52,500 bases of DNA from Mesostigma viride (Eukaryota; Streptophyta; Mesostigmatophyceae; Mesostigmatales; Mesostigmataceae), in NCBI GenBank assembly GCA_009746045.1, contig RPFO01000027.1:6149044-6201543 (forward strand), given 5' to 3'. Under the pieces are notes generated by a model. The model worked only from the letters and a program-made list of their open reading frames with translations. It made no database searches and was not told the origin of the DNA. Within the stretch, counting starts at the first letter, position 1. Each line of letters starts with the position of its first letter. Positions 10,110 to 24,000 of this stretch are shown here, piece after piece. Both the position numbers and the translations under genes were made by a program.

Positions 10110-10638
10110 ACCACCTCCACCACCTCCGCCGCCGCAGCACAGCTCCAGCGGCAGACGCTTGACCTCCGAGAGGAGGCCGAGCTCGCCAAGCGCAGCCTAA
10201 ACGTCATCGTCAAGAACTTCGACATGGTGGAAGCGGTGAGAATTCCGAGATCAAGCTTGCACAGGCGTTTGAGAGCAAAATCCTTGGTCGCATGGGTCTC
10301 CTTGGTGAGATCATGCTCAGTGGCCGCCCACCGCCTTCCCCGCTCGCGGGGTACTTAGGCAGGGGCGCCCCCGCTTCACTCATCTTTGAGAACCCCGCGG
10401 ACAAGATTTCGTTTCTCAGACGCCGCAAGCGGCTCGAGAAGACTCCCTTCACCTTGGACGACGACTTGACCCTGGCGCAGCAACAACGGCGACGGGAGCT
10501 ATGGCCGACCTACCTCCAGCTCCGGCAGACCGCGGCGGGGAAGCCGGTGTACTGGAAGGGGGCGACCATCTACGTCAGCCACAAGCCCTGGCATGCGACC
10601 CCAGCGGGCCCAGCACCTCCTCCAGACGCCCCAGCATA
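10110..10638 (+). pseudogene. LINE ORF1 C-terminal half, frameshifted
   Basis: Contains LDLREEAELAKRSLNVIVKN in one frame and then, after a frameshift, FTLDDDLTLAQQQRRRELWP and KPVYWKGATIYV in another, ending at the TAG at 10636-10638. It is clearly homologous to the ORF1 at 6701-7844, and the shared order defines the family. Confidence 0.75.
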
Positions 10639-10704
10639 GGGGAATACAGCAGTAGTAGTGTAGATTAGTCTGAGGCCTAGCCGTGGCCTTGTACATGTAC
10701 GCCT

Positions 10705-10790
10705 ACTGATCTTCGTCGACTTCATCAAGGCTTTTGATTCTGACTCCTCTGGGACGCTCTATGGGCTCACTATACTTTTTGTCCGAGGGT
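10705..10790 (+). pseudogene. Reverse-transcriptase fragment
   Basis: The frame reads LIFVDFIKAFDS. This is the conserved FvDf.KAFDSv motif of LINE reverse transcriptases containing the first catalytic Asp. The sequence breaks off after about 25 codons and jumps towards the 3' untranslated region, which marks an internal deletion. Confidence 0.65.
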
Positions 10791-10995
10791 GGTAAAAAGC
10801 ATCCGAGTCGTAAATTACGAGGTGGTAACTTACGGCTCAGACTACTATTGCAGTTTACAGAGCAGGTGTAGTTTACACCCTACCCTTGCAGGAAGTAGCC
10901 CAGAGTGTATTAAAAGCCATATACCCCTTCTCAGGGATATGTGCTACATATACTCCCAACGGAGTTATGTTCCAATTTAATTCAATTCAATTCAA

Positions 10996-11306
10996 TAGTA
11001 CTCAGTGGCATGCCTATTAAGTGAGACAACTATTACGCGCATGACTGAGTCTATAACAACGCTTGAGTGCCTAATCGGCATGAACCCCGCAAGCTAGTGA
11101 CCCACAACAAGACCTCGTCATCGCCGCAACAACCTGTCTCGCCCCATGCTCGCAAGAAGGAGGCTGCCGTGATCGGCAACTACAAGAGCGGAAACCCACC
11201 CCGAAGCCGCACAGCTGGTCACCACAGCACGATCAGGTCACAAGGCCGCCACGAAATGATAGGTTTCTTCAAACCGTAACCACGGTCAGGCCGCCACACA
11301 GCAAGG
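10996..11306. other. Region downstream of the hexosaminidase stop
   Basis: This should hold the 3' untranslated region of the minus-strand hexosaminidase gene. No protein-coding signal is convincing. Short words such as GGTCA..AGGCCGCCAC recur at about 11234 and 11284. Confidence 0.4.
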
Positions 11307-12093
11307 TCATCGCCTCTGCTCACCACAGCTACCGGGCCCCTCCGGCGCCGACCTCGCGACGCTGTTCAGCACAGGCGCTGCCGGGATCCCCCGCTCCATG
11401 AGCACCTCACACCGGAACCGCTTCAGCCGCGGCTCCGCGTCCCCGATGCTGCCCGTCGTCACCTCGGGACTCCACAGCCGCTCCGCCGCCGCGGCCGCCC
11501 TTGGCCAGATCGTCTGGAGCAGCACGGAGAAGTCCGCCGTCTCCCCCCACATGCACACCTCGCCGCCGAGGACGAGCTCCGCTTGCGCCCGCCCCTCGGG
11601 GCCCCTGGGGAGGCCCTCCAGGGGGTCGTTCAGGTAGAATGAGGTCCAGGGCGTGTGCAGCCAGTCGAGGTACCAGGCGTCCGAGTTGCTGCGGATGCCT
11701 CGGAGCCCCGCGGCGGTGGCGGACGCGAGCGTGGAGAGAGGGTACCATGCTTGGATTATCACGTCACGGGACAGCCCCTCCTTCCCAAAATTATCGAAAA
11801 CCTCTTGCCAGTGGATCGGCTGCCGGCGGTTCTCTAGCGTGGCCGCTTGGCCCGTTCGAACGAAGGCCTCGTAGAGCGTGCTGGAGTTGAGTCCTTTGGC
11901 GGACATCCATTCGGTGATGGCGGTCGAGTTGTCCCAGCAGGTGGGGGAGACCTCGTCGCCCCCCAGGTGGACCAGGGGGTCCGGGAACAGGGACGCCAGC
12001 TCATCAAGCAGGCCGGAGATGACAGCAAAAGCGAGGCCAGAGACGGGGTTTAGGGGCTCGCGGCAATCCGGCGATGGCCAGAGCTCGGGGTAT
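11307..12093 (-). CDS. Hexosaminidase exon 3 (residues 290-550)
   Basis: The exon begins after AAACAG with one base that completes the Gly289 codon, then YPELWPSPDC. It carries the catalytic HLGGDEV and ends at the TGA at 11309-11307. It is GC-rich throughout with no frame break. Plus-strand open frames across 11398-11890 are mirror images of this exon. Confidence 0.92.
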
Positions 12094-15000
12094 CTGTTTC
12101 AATGTGGCAAGACAGCGAGACGACCGGCATTTTTTAATGTATAACACGCCAGGGAATGACAAGGCAGCTCGGGGCGCGCGTTTGTGGCGTCGCGTACTCA
12201 ACGTAACAAGCGCAGATATCCCATCGATACAGTACATATACTACTATACTCACAGTACATATACTACTATGAATACAGTACATATTCTACTATACATATA
12301 GCGTGCGGTGGTAACCGTGAGAGAGCCAGCACGGGAAGGAGCGATGTGATATTAGCACCGCCGAGGGAGGACAAGGCTGTCAAGGCAGCGCGGGGTTACT
12401 AGCCCTGTTCGAGGCATACACTCATGGGAAAGCCAGCGGTCAGGGCATCATTACCAGCAGGAGAATGAGCCAGCATCATGATATTGTCGTCAGATCAGAA
12501 AGCAACAAACGTGAAAACGCAAGCATAATTATACGTACATGTAGCGGAGGCGCAAGTCAGGACCAAGTGAGGACAAGGCAGCTCTGGGGAGCAGTTTGTT
12601 GCATGTCAGCAAGACCACCAGCGTGTGAAAAAAACAGAATATGCACACCTGTTCTGTTATTATGATCTTTGTTCTTAATCTTTGTACTCTTGCTCTCGAT
12701 ATTTTGCGTCAGTCGTCTTGGTTAGCTATTCTGAGTTGCTACGACCCTTCCGCACCGAGTTTTAATTTTCAAGTAATATCCATAGCCAACATACATCCCC
12801 ACCCTTGCAGGAAGTGCTTAGGATGTATGATAGGCCATATGCCCCCTCTCAAGGGTTATGTGCTACATATACTCCCAACGGAGTTATGTTACAATTCAAT
12901 TCAATCCATAGCCAAACACAAGCCAGAAGCAAATGACGATTCACTTGTTCATGAAACAATAGTCTATGAAACTATTCATAGACGACAATAACATGATAGC
13001 CATAGCAACATAATAGCAATAACATAATAGCAAATGACACATGCTTCTTCCACCCCACGCAGAAGCCGCGCGCCGTGGTGTACACTGTAGCTCCGGCACT
13101 AACTCAACCAAGGCACAGTTCTCCGAATGGAGGCGCGGGAAAAGAATGAATGAACCAAGGCACAATCAACCAGTCAACTTGCTCGAGGATGAGCGGACCC
13201 GCTAAACTCCAGATATTAGCAACGACAATAGGCTCAACTCTTCGCCCCCAAGAGGCCATGTGCCATGAAGTGTCCAGCGCAGGCACCACGCGCACCTCTT
13301 CCTCACGAGTATCAAACCCAGAGGAAATAACACGATGATAATCCATAGTATTATACCTCCTTGATAGCATACTATAATAGAGATAGTATTTTATAATAAA
13401 CAGCAAACTAGTTACAACAATACTTCTATAATAACCAGCAACCTAAAGATAATAAAAGAGATACCACTGTAACAAACAGCAAACGGAAGCACTCACCCCA
13501 CCCCCCACGACGCGGCATGTCCCGGTATGTCTAGCTCAGGCACCACGCGCACGCCTCGCCGTCTCGCATACTCCACCAGCTCCGCCACCTCGTCGCGCGA
13601 GTAGCGCTCCGTCGGCGAGAAGGCCCCCATCCAGAGGCGGGGGTAGGCGGACGACTCGAGAGGAAAGGACTGGGAGTCCACCAAGTGCCAGTGGAGCACG
13701 TTCAGCTTGGCGTAGGACATGGAGTCGACCTGCAGTGGGCCGTCGCATAATGGACCGTGCGTGTGTAGGTGTGGTCACTTTAGTTTTTGTATAGTGTGAT
13801 GCAGTGTGTATGTGTATGTGTGTGTGCCAGTGGCGCACGCTCAGCATGGCGTACGATATTAGAGTCGCTAAATAGGGGAAGGGTGGCGGGTGGGGTAGTA
13901 TGTCGGCACAGGCGTCAATTAGCATACTGCACCTGCATCGCATGCGTGCGTGGGCATGTGAATGTGTGTGCGCGCGTGGTTGCCTGGTTGTGCGAAGTTG
14001 TTTGGTGTGCGTGTGCCAAGGCAAATACATTCCGCGTGCCCTAGGACGAGGAGCCCACCTGCGGGGTGTTCGGGATAGTGGACCGGATGGAAACATTGCG
14101 TGGTGGCACCTGCCACCGGAACATTGCGTAGTGCCACCGGAACATTGCGTGGTGCCACCTGCCACCGGAACATTGCGTAGTGCCACCGGAACATTGCGTA
14201 GTGCCACCTGCCACCGGAACATTGCGTAGTGCCACGTGCCACCGGAACATTGCGTAGTGCCACCTGCCACCGGAACATTGCGTGGTGCCACCGGAACATT
14301 GCGTGGTGCCACCGGAACATTGCGTAGTGCCACCGGAACATTGCGTGGTGCCACCTGCCACCGGAACATTGCGTAGTGCCACCTGCCACCGGAACATTGC
14401 GTAGTGCCACCGGAACATTGCGTAGTGCCACCTGCCACCGGAACATTGCGTGGTGCCACCGGAACATTGCGTAGTGCCACCGGAACATTGCGTGGTGCCA
14501 CCTGCCACCGGAACATTGCGTGGTGCCACCGGAACATTGCGTGGTGCCACCGGAACATTGCGTAGTGCCACCGGAACATTGCGTGGTGCCACCTGCCACC
14601 GGAACATTGCGTAGTGCCACCGGAACATTGCGTAGTGCCACCGGAACATTGCGTGGTGCCACCGGAACATTGCGTGGTGCCACCGGAACATTGCGTGGTG
14701 CCACCGGAACATTGCGTAGTGCCACCTGCCACCGGAACATTGCGTGGTGCCACCGGAACATTGCGTGGTGCCACCGGAACATTGCGTAGTGCCACCTGCC
14801 ACCGGAACATTGCGTGGTGCCACCGGAACATTGCGTGGTGCCACCGGAACATTGCGTAGTGCCACCTGCCACCGGAACATTGCGTGGTGCCACCGGAACA
14901 TTGCGTGGTGCCACCGGAACATTGCGTGGTGCCACCGGAACATTGCGTAGTGCCACCGGAACATTGCGTGGTGCCACCGGAACATTGCGTGGTGCCACCG

Positions 15001-18000
15001 GAACATTGCGTGGTGCCACCGGAACATTGCGTAGTGCCACCGGAACATTGCGTGGTGCCACCTGCCACCGGAACATTGCGTGGTGCCACCGGAACATTGC
15101 GTAGTGCCACCGGAACATTGCGTGGTGCCACCGGAACATTGCGTAGTGCCACCGGAACATTGCGTAGTGCCACCGGAACATTGCGTGGTGCCACCGGAAC
15201 ATTGCGTAGTGCCACCGGAACATTGCGTAGTGCCACCGGAACATTGCGTAGTGCCACCGGAACATTGCGTAGTGCCACCGGAACATTGCGTGGTGCCACC
15301 GGAACATTGCGTAGTGCCACCGGAACATTGCGTGGTGCCACCTGCCACCGGAACATTGCGTGGTGCCACCTGCCACCGGAACATTGCGTGGTGCCACCTG
15401 CCACCGGAACATTGCGTAGTGCCACCTGCCACCGGAACATTGCGTGGTGCCACCGGAACATTGCGTGGTGCCACCGGAACATTGCGTGGTGCCACCGGAA
15501 CATTGCGTGGTGCCACCGGAACATTGCGTAGTGCCACCGGAACATTGCGTGGTGCCACCGGAACATTGCGTAGTGCCACCGGAACATTGCGTAGTGCCAC
15601 CGGAACATTGCGTAGTGCCACCGGAACATTGCGTGGTGCCACCGGAACATTGCGTAGTGCCACCGGAACATTGCGTGGTGCCACCTGCCACCGGAACATT
15701 GCGTGGTGCCACCGGAACATTGCGTAGTGCCACCGGAACATTGCGTGGTGCCACCGGAACATTGCGTGGTGCCACCGGAACATTGCGTGGTGCCACCGGA
15801 ACATTGCGTAGTGCCACCTGCCACCGGAACATTGCGTGGTGCCACCTGCCACCGGAACATTGCGTGGTGCCACCGGAACATTGCGTGGTGCCACCGGAAC
15901 ATTGCGTGGTGCCACCGGAACATTGCGTGGTGCCACCGGAACATTGCGTAGTGCCACCGGAACATTGCGTGGTGCCACCTGCCACCGGAACATTGCGTAG
16001 TGCCACCGGAACATTGCGTAGTGCCACCGGAACATTGCGTGGTGCCACCTGCCACCGGAACATTGCGTGGTGCCACCGGAACATTGCGTGGTGCCACCGG
16101 AACATTGCGTAGTGCCACCTGCCACCGGAACATTGCGTAGTGCCACCTGCCACCGGAACATTGCGTGGTGCCACCGGAACATTGCGTGGTGCCACCGGAA
16201 CATTGCGTGGTGCCACCGGAACATTGCGTGGTGCCACCGGAACATTGCGTAGTGCCACCGGAACATTGCGTGGTGCCACCGGAACATTGCGTGGTGCCAC
16301 CGGAACATTGCGTAGTGCCACCGGAACATTGCGTAGTGCCACCGGAACATTGCGTGGTGCCACCGGAACATTGCGTAGTGCCACCGGAACATTGCGTGGT
16401 GCCACCGGAACATTGCGTAGTGCCACCTGCCACCGGAACATTGCGTAGTGCCACCTGCCACCGGAACATTGCGTAGTGCCACCTGCCACCGGAACATTGC
16501 GTGGTGCCACCGGAACATTGCGTGGTGCCACCGGAACATTGCGTGGTGCCACCGGAACATTGCGTAGTGCCACCTGCCACCGGAACATTGCGTAGTGCCA
16601 CCTGCCACCGGAACATTGCGTGGTGCCACCTGCCACCGGAACATTGCGTAGTGCCACCGGAACATTGCGTGGTGCCACCGGAACATTGCGTGGTGCCACC
16701 GGAACATTGCGTGGTGCCACCGGAACATTGCGTAGTGCCACCGGAACATTGCGTGGTGCCACCGGAACATTGCGTAGTGCCACCGGAACATTGCGTGGTG
16801 CCACCTGCCACCGGAACATTGCGTGGTGCCACCGGAACATTGCGTGGTGCCACCGGAACATTGCGTAGTGCCACCGGAACATTGCGTAGTGCCACCTGCC
16901 ACCGGAACATTGCGTGGTGCCACCTGCCACCGGAACATTGCGTAGTGCCACCGGAACATTGCGTGGTGCCACCGGAACATTGCGTGGTGCCACCGGAACA
17001 TTGCGTGGTGCCACCGGAACATTGCGTGGTGCCACCGGAACATTGCGTAGTGCCACCGGAACATTGCGTGGTGCCACCGGAACATTGCGTAGTGCCACCG
17101 GAACATTGCGTGGTGCCACCTGCCACCGGAACATTGCGTGGTGCCACCGGAACATTGCGTGGTGCCACCGGAACATTGCGTAGTGCCACCGGAACATTGC
17201 GTGGTGCCACCTGCCACCGGAACATTGCGTAGTGCCACCGGAACATTGCGTAGTGCCACCGGAACATTGCGTGGTGCCACCTGCCACCGGAACATTGCGT
17301 GGTGCCACCGGAACATTGCGTAGTGCCACCGGAACATTGCGTAGTGCCACCGGAACATTGCGTGGTGCCACCTGCCACCGGAACATTGCGTGGTGCCACC
17401 TGCCACCGGAACATTGCGTGGTGCCACCGGAACATTGCGTAGTGCCACCGGAACATTGCGTAGTGCCACCGGAACATTGCGTGGTGCCACCGGAACATTG
17501 CGTGGTGCCACCGGAACATTGCGTAGTGCCACCGGAACATTGCGTGGTGCCACCTGCCACCGGAACATTGCGTAGTGCCACCGGAACATTGCGTAGTGCC
17601 ACCGGAACATTGCGTGGTGCCACCTGCCACCGGAACATTGCGTGGTGCCACCGGAACATTGCGTAGTGCCACCGGAACATTGCGTAGTGCCACCGGAACA
17701 TTGCGTGGTGCCACCTGCCACCGGAACATTGCGTGGTGCCACCGGAACATTGCGTGGTGCCACCGGAACATTGCGTAGTGCCACCGGAACATTGCGTGGT
17801 GCCACCTGCCACCGGAACATTGCGTGGTGCCACCGGAACATTGCGTAGTGCCACCGGAACATTGCGTAGTGCCACCTGCCACCGGAACATTGCGTGGTGC
17901 CACCGGAACATTGCGTAGTGCCACCGGAACATTGCGTGGTGCCACCGGAACATTGCGTGGTGGCACCTGCCACCGGAACATTGCGTGGTGCCACCTGCCA

Positions 18001-21000
18001 CCGGAACATTGCGTGGTGCCACCTGCCACCGGAACATTGCGTAGTGCCACCGGAACATTGCGTAGTGCCACCGGAACATTGCGTGGTGCCACCTGCCACC
18101 GGAACATTGCGTGGTGCCACCGGAACATTACGTGGTGCCACTGGAACATTGCGTAGTGCCACCGGAACATTGCGTGGTGCCACCGGAACATTGCGTGGTG
18201 CCACCTGCCACCGGAACATTGCGTAGTGCCACCTGCCACCGGAACATTGCGTAGTGCCACCGGAACATTGCGTGGTGCCACCGGAACATTGCGTGGTGCC
18301 ACCTGCCACCGGAACATTGCGTGGTGCCACCGGAACATTGCGTGGTGCCACCGGAACATTGCGTAGTGCCACCGGAACATTGCGTGGTGCCACCGGAACA
18401 TTGCGTAGTGCCACCGGAACATTGCGTGGTGCCACCGGAACATTGCGTGGTGCCACCGGAACATTGCGTGGTGCCACCGGAACATTGCGTGGTGCCACCG
18501 GAACATTGCGTGGTGCCACCTGCCACCGGAACATTGCGTGGTGCCACCGGAACATTGCGTGGTGCCACCGGAACATTGCGTGGTGCCACCGGAACATTGC
18601 GTGGTGCCACCGGAACATTGCGTGGTGCCACCGGAACATTGCGTGGTGCCACCTGCCACCGGAACATTGCGTGGTGCCACCGGAACATTGCGTAGTGCCA
18701 CCGGAACATTGCGTGGTGCCACCGGAACATTGCGTGGTGCCACCGGAACATTGCGTAGTGCCACCTGCCACCGGAACATTGCGTGGTGCCACCGGAACAT
18801 TGCGTGGTGCCACCGGAACATTGCGTGGTGCCACCGGAACATTGCGTGGTGCCACCGGAACATTGCGTGGTGCCACCGGAACATTGCGTGGTGCCACCGG
18901 AACATTGCGTGGTGCCACCGGAACATTGCGTAGTGCCACCGGAACATTGCGTGGTGCCACCGGAACATTGCGTGGTGCCACCGGAACATTGCGTGGTGCC
19001 ACCGGAACATTGCGTAGTGCCACCTGCCACCGGAACATTGCGTGGTGCCACCGGAACATTGCGTGGTGCCACCGGAACATTGCGTGGTGCCACCGGAACA
19101 TTGCGTGGTGCCACCGGAACATTGCGTGGTGCCACCGGAACATTGCGTGGTGCCACCGGAACATTGCGTGGTGCCACCGGAACATTGCGTGGTGCCACCG
19201 GAACATTGCGTGGTGCCACCGGAACATTGCGTAGTGCCACCGGAACATTGCGTGGTGCCACCTGCCACCGGAACATTGCGTGGTGCCACCGGAACATTGC
19301 GTGGTGCCACCGGAACATTGCGTGGTGCCACCGGAACATTGCGTGGTGCCACCGGAACATTGCGTGGTGCCACCGGAACATTGCGTGGTGCCACCGGAAC
19401 ATTGCGTAGTGCCACCGGAACATTGCGTGGTGCCACCTGCCACCGGAACATTGCGTGGTGCCACCGGAACATTGCGTGGTGCCACCGGAACATTGCGTGG
19501 TGCCACCTGCCACCGGAACATTGCGTGGTGCCACCGGAACATTGCGTAGTGCCACCGGAACATTGCGTGGTGCCACCGGAACATTGCGTGGTGCCACCGG
19601 AACATTGCGTGGTGCCACCGGAACATTGCGTGGTGCCACCGGAACATTGCGTGGTGCCTCCGGAACATTGCGTGGTGCCACCGGAACATTGCGTGGTGCC
19701 ACCGGAACATTGCGTGGTGCCACCGGAACATTGCGTGGTGCCACCGGAACATTGCGTAGTGCCACCGGAACATTGCGTAGTGCCACCGGAACATTGCGTG
19801 GTGCCACCGGAACATTGCGTGGTGCCACCGGAACATTGCGTGGTGCCACCGGAACATTGCGTGGTGCCACCGGAACATTGCGTGGTGCCACCGGAACATT
19901 GCGTAGTGCCACCGGAACATTGCGTGGTGCCACCGGAACATTGCGTGGTGCCACCGGAACATTGCGTGGTGCCACCGGAACATTGCGTGGTGCCACCGGA
20001 ACATTGCGTGGTGCCACCGGAACATTGCGTGGTGCCACCGGAACATTGCGTGGTGCCACCGGAACATTGCGTGGTGCCACCGGAACATTGCGTGGTGCCA
20101 CCGGAACATTGCGTGGTGCCACCGGAACATTGCGTGGTGCCACCTGCCACCGGAACATTGCGTGGTGCCACCGGAACATTGCGTAGTGCCACCGGAACAT
20201 TGCGTGGTGCCACCGGAACATTGCGTGGTGCCACCGGAACATTGCGTGGTGCCACCGGAACATTGCGTGGTGCCACCGGAACATTGCGTGGTGCCACCGG
20301 AACATTGCGTAGTGCCACCGGAACATTGCGTGGTGCCACCGGAACATTGCGTGGTGCCACCGGAACATTGCGTGGTGCCACCGGAACATTGCGTGGTGCC
20401 ACCGGAACATTGCGTGGTGCCACCGGAACATTGCGTGGTGCCACCGGAACATTGCGTGGTGCCACCTGCCACCGGAACATTGCGTGGTGCCACCGGAACA
20501 TTGCGTAGTGCCACCGGAACATTGCGTGGTGCCACCGGAACATTGCGTGGTGCCACCGGAACATTGCGTAGTGCCACCGGAACATTGCGTGGTGCCACCT
20601 GCCACCGGAACATTGCGTGGTGCCACCGGAACATTGCGTGGTGCCACCGGAACATTGCGTGGTGCCACCGGAACATTGCGTGGTGCCACCGGAACATTGC
20701 GTGGTGCCACCGGAACATTGCGTGGTGCCACCGGAACATTGCGTAGTGCCACCGGAACATTGCGTGGTGCCACCTGCCACCGGAACATTGCGTGGTGCCA
20801 CCGGAACATTGCGTGGTGCCACCTGCCACCGGAACATTGCGTAGTGCCACCGGAACATTGCGTGGTGCCACCTGCCACCGGAACATTGCGTGGTGCCACC
20901 GGAACATTGCGTGGTGCCACCGGAACATTGCGTGGTGCCACCGGAACATTGCGTGGTGCCACCGGAACATTGCGTGGTGCCACCGGAACATTGCGTGGTG

Positions 21001-24000
21001 CCACCGGAACATTGCGTGGTGCCACCGGAACATTGCGTGGTGCCACCTGCCACCGGAACATTGCGTAGTGCCACCGGAACATTGCGTGGTGCCACCGGAA
21101 CATTGCGTGGTGCCACCGGAACATTGCGTGGTGCCACCGGAACATTGCGTGGTGCCACCGGAACATTGCGTGGTGCCACCGGAACATTGCGTGGTGCCAC
21201 CGGAACATTGTGTGGTGCCACCTGCCACCGGAACATTGCGTAGTGCCACCGGAACATTGCGTGGTGCCACCGGAACATTGCGTGGTGCCACCGGAACATT
21301 GCGTAGTGCCACCTGCCACCGGAACATTGCGTGGTGCCACCGGAACATTGCGTGGTGCCACCTGCCACCGGAACATTGCGTAGTGCCACCTGCCACCGGA
21401 ACATTGCGTAGTGCCACCGGAACATTGCGTGGTGCCACCGGAACATTGCGTAGTGCCACCGGAACATTGCGTGGTGCCACCGGAACATTGCGTGGTGCCA
21501 CCGGAACATTGCGTGGTGCCACCTGCCACCGGAACATTGCGTGGTGCCACCGGAACATTGCGTGGTGCCACCTGCCACCGGAACATTGCGTAGTGCCACC
21601 GGAACATTGCGTGGTGCCACCTGCCACCGGAACATTGCGTGGTGCCACCGGAACATTGCGTGGTGCCACCGGAACATTGCGTGGTGCCACCGGAACATTG
21701 CGTGGTGCCACCGGAACATTGCGTAGTGCCACCGGAACATTGCGTGGTGCCACCTGCCACCGGAACATTGCGTGGTGCCACCGGAACATTGCGTGGTGCC
21801 ACCGGAACATTGCGTGGTGCCACCTGCCACCGGAACATTGCGTAGTGCCACCGGAACATTGCGTGGTGCCACCTGCCACCGGAACATTGCGTAGTGCCAC
21901 CGGAACATTGCGTAGTGCCACCGGAACATTGCGTGGTGCCACCTGCCACCGGAACATTGCGTGGTGCCACCGGAACATTGCGTGGTGCCACCGGAACATT
22001 GCGTGGTGCCACCTGCCACCGGAACATTGCGTGGTGCCACCGGAACATTGCGTGGTGCCACCGGAACATTGCGTGGTGCCACCGGAACATTGCGTGGTGC
22101 CACCGGAACATTGCGTAGTGCCACCGGAACATTGCGTGGTGCCACCGGAACATTGCGTAGTGCCACCGGAACATTGCGTGGTGCCACCGGAACATTGCGT
22201 GGTGCCACCGGAACATTGCGTGGTGCCACCTGCCACCGGAACATTGCGTGGTGCCACCGGAACATTGCGTGGTGCCACCGGAACATTGCGTGGTGCCACC
22301 GGAACATTGCGTGGTGCCACCGGAACATTGCGTGGTGCCACCGGAACATTGCGTGGTGCCACCTGCCACCGGAACATTGCGTGGTGCCACCGGAACATTG
22401 CGTGGTGCCACCTGCCACCGGAACATTGCGTGGTGCCACCGGAACATTGCGTGGTGCCACCGGAACATTGCGTAGTGCCACCGGAACATTGCGTGGTGCC
22501 ACCTGCCACCGGAACATTGCGTGGTGCCACCGGAACATTGCGTGGTGCCACCTGCCACCGGAACATTGCGTAGTGCCACCTGCCACCGGAACATTGCGTG
22601 GTGCCACCGGAACATTGCGTGGTGCCACCGGAACATTGCGTGGTGCCACCGGAACATTGCGTGGTGCCACCTGCCACCGGAACATTGCGTAGTGCCACCG
22701 GAACATTGCGTGGTGCCACCGGAACATTGCGTGGTGCCACCGGAACATTGCGTAGTGCCACCTGCCACCGGAACATTGCGTGGTGCCACCGGAACATTGC
22801 GTGGTGCCACCTGCCACCGGAACATTGCGTAGTGCCACCTGCCACCGGAACATTGCGTGGTGCCACCGGAACATTGCGTGGTGCCACCTGCCACCGGAAC
22901 ATTGCGCGGTGCCACCTGCCACCGGATCTCTACTGTAGCTGGTGTCTTCTTCGATGGACACCAGGCTTTCTAAACACCCTTTTGGGAATATTCTTTCTCG
23001 CAAGATGGACACTGTCATGGGGTCCAAGGGTTACTGTTTTCGTGCACGGCAACCGGACGGTCGAGTTGGGGCCTCTTAGGCTCTTAGGAGCGGACAAGGC
23101 TGGCACATGGATGGGGCCGGGGGCGGGCGGGCGGGCGGGCGGGCCATGTGTGGGGGAAAGTGATTCCTGAGCGCATGGAGGCAATGGGGCGGCAGGACAA
23201 CTGAAGGTCCATCAAAGGAAGTATCTGCTCATTGTCTTGTGGATCGAGGCATGGTTGTGTTTGCATATTGGCGACGCACCAGCACCGTCATGAGACATAA
23301 GGGCGGGCAATAGCAAGAGCAATGAATACTAATTCAATACTAATATGAATACGATTTCTTCGGGGCCATCGCTGGCGAGGGGATGCACGACGCCCCCAGA
23401 CCAGAGATCACCCAGCAACCGCGTGACCTTTACGATGGCATCGGGGCCATCGCTGGCGAGGGGATGCACGACGCCCCCAGACCAGAGATCATGCATGTGG
23501 ACATGCCAGCCTTGACACGATTACATGCATATGCGATACGAGTGGAAAGAACAAGTCTCCAACGACCCCCAATCTACCCCGATTGACCCCAATTGACCCC
23601 CAATCACTTGCCCCTCGATTTAACCCGATCGCCCCCAATCGCCCCCTATTGACTACCAATTGACCCCGAACCACCTCAACTGGCCCCAACTACCCCCAAT
23701 CATTTCCCTGTGTCTCGGCAGACGCTCGGCGAATCAACAGTCCACGGTGAACTGACACTACTAAAACTATCCATGACCAGGAACCCTTGATGCTTCGCCA
23801 ACACACAAGGCAGGCAGCACACCACACGTCGCAGGACCTGCATCCACGGTGAACTGACATCCGCGACCAGGAACTCTTTATGCCCTGTGGGGGACAGGAA
23901 ACAGGCAGCATACCACAAGAAAGGCAGGCAGCGCCATACAACCATGCAGGCATCGTCATACCACATGCCGTAGGACCTCCATCGGTTGGAAGTGGCGTGC

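Larger units (their letters stand above)
10095..10995 (+). mobile_element. Second ORF1-type LINE copy with RT remnant and 3' end
   Basis: Order on the plus strand: ORF1 C-terminal half (10110-10638), a short reverse-transcriptase piece (10705-10790), and the conserved 3' terminal block (10882-10972) followed by an (ATTCA)n-like tail to about 10995. It shows that this ORF1 family belongs with an RT-bearing ORF2, most of which is deleted here. Confidence 0.75.

Noticed and set aside
11398-11890. Plus-strand frames opposite hexosaminidase exon 3
   Set aside because: GC-rich mirror frames of a clear GH20 exon, with no family features of their own.
14089-22925. CRISPR array
   Set aside because: Repeats are regular, but there are no unique spacers; only a 7-bp insert recurs. 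The context is a eukaryotic intron.
13536-23027. Minus-strand open frames of up to 3,163 codons (GGTTQCS and RWHHAMF repeats)
   Set aside because: They are created by the 21/28-bp minisatellite, which contains no stop in any minus-strand frame; three overlapping frames are open at once and the array lies in an intron of the hexosaminidase gene.
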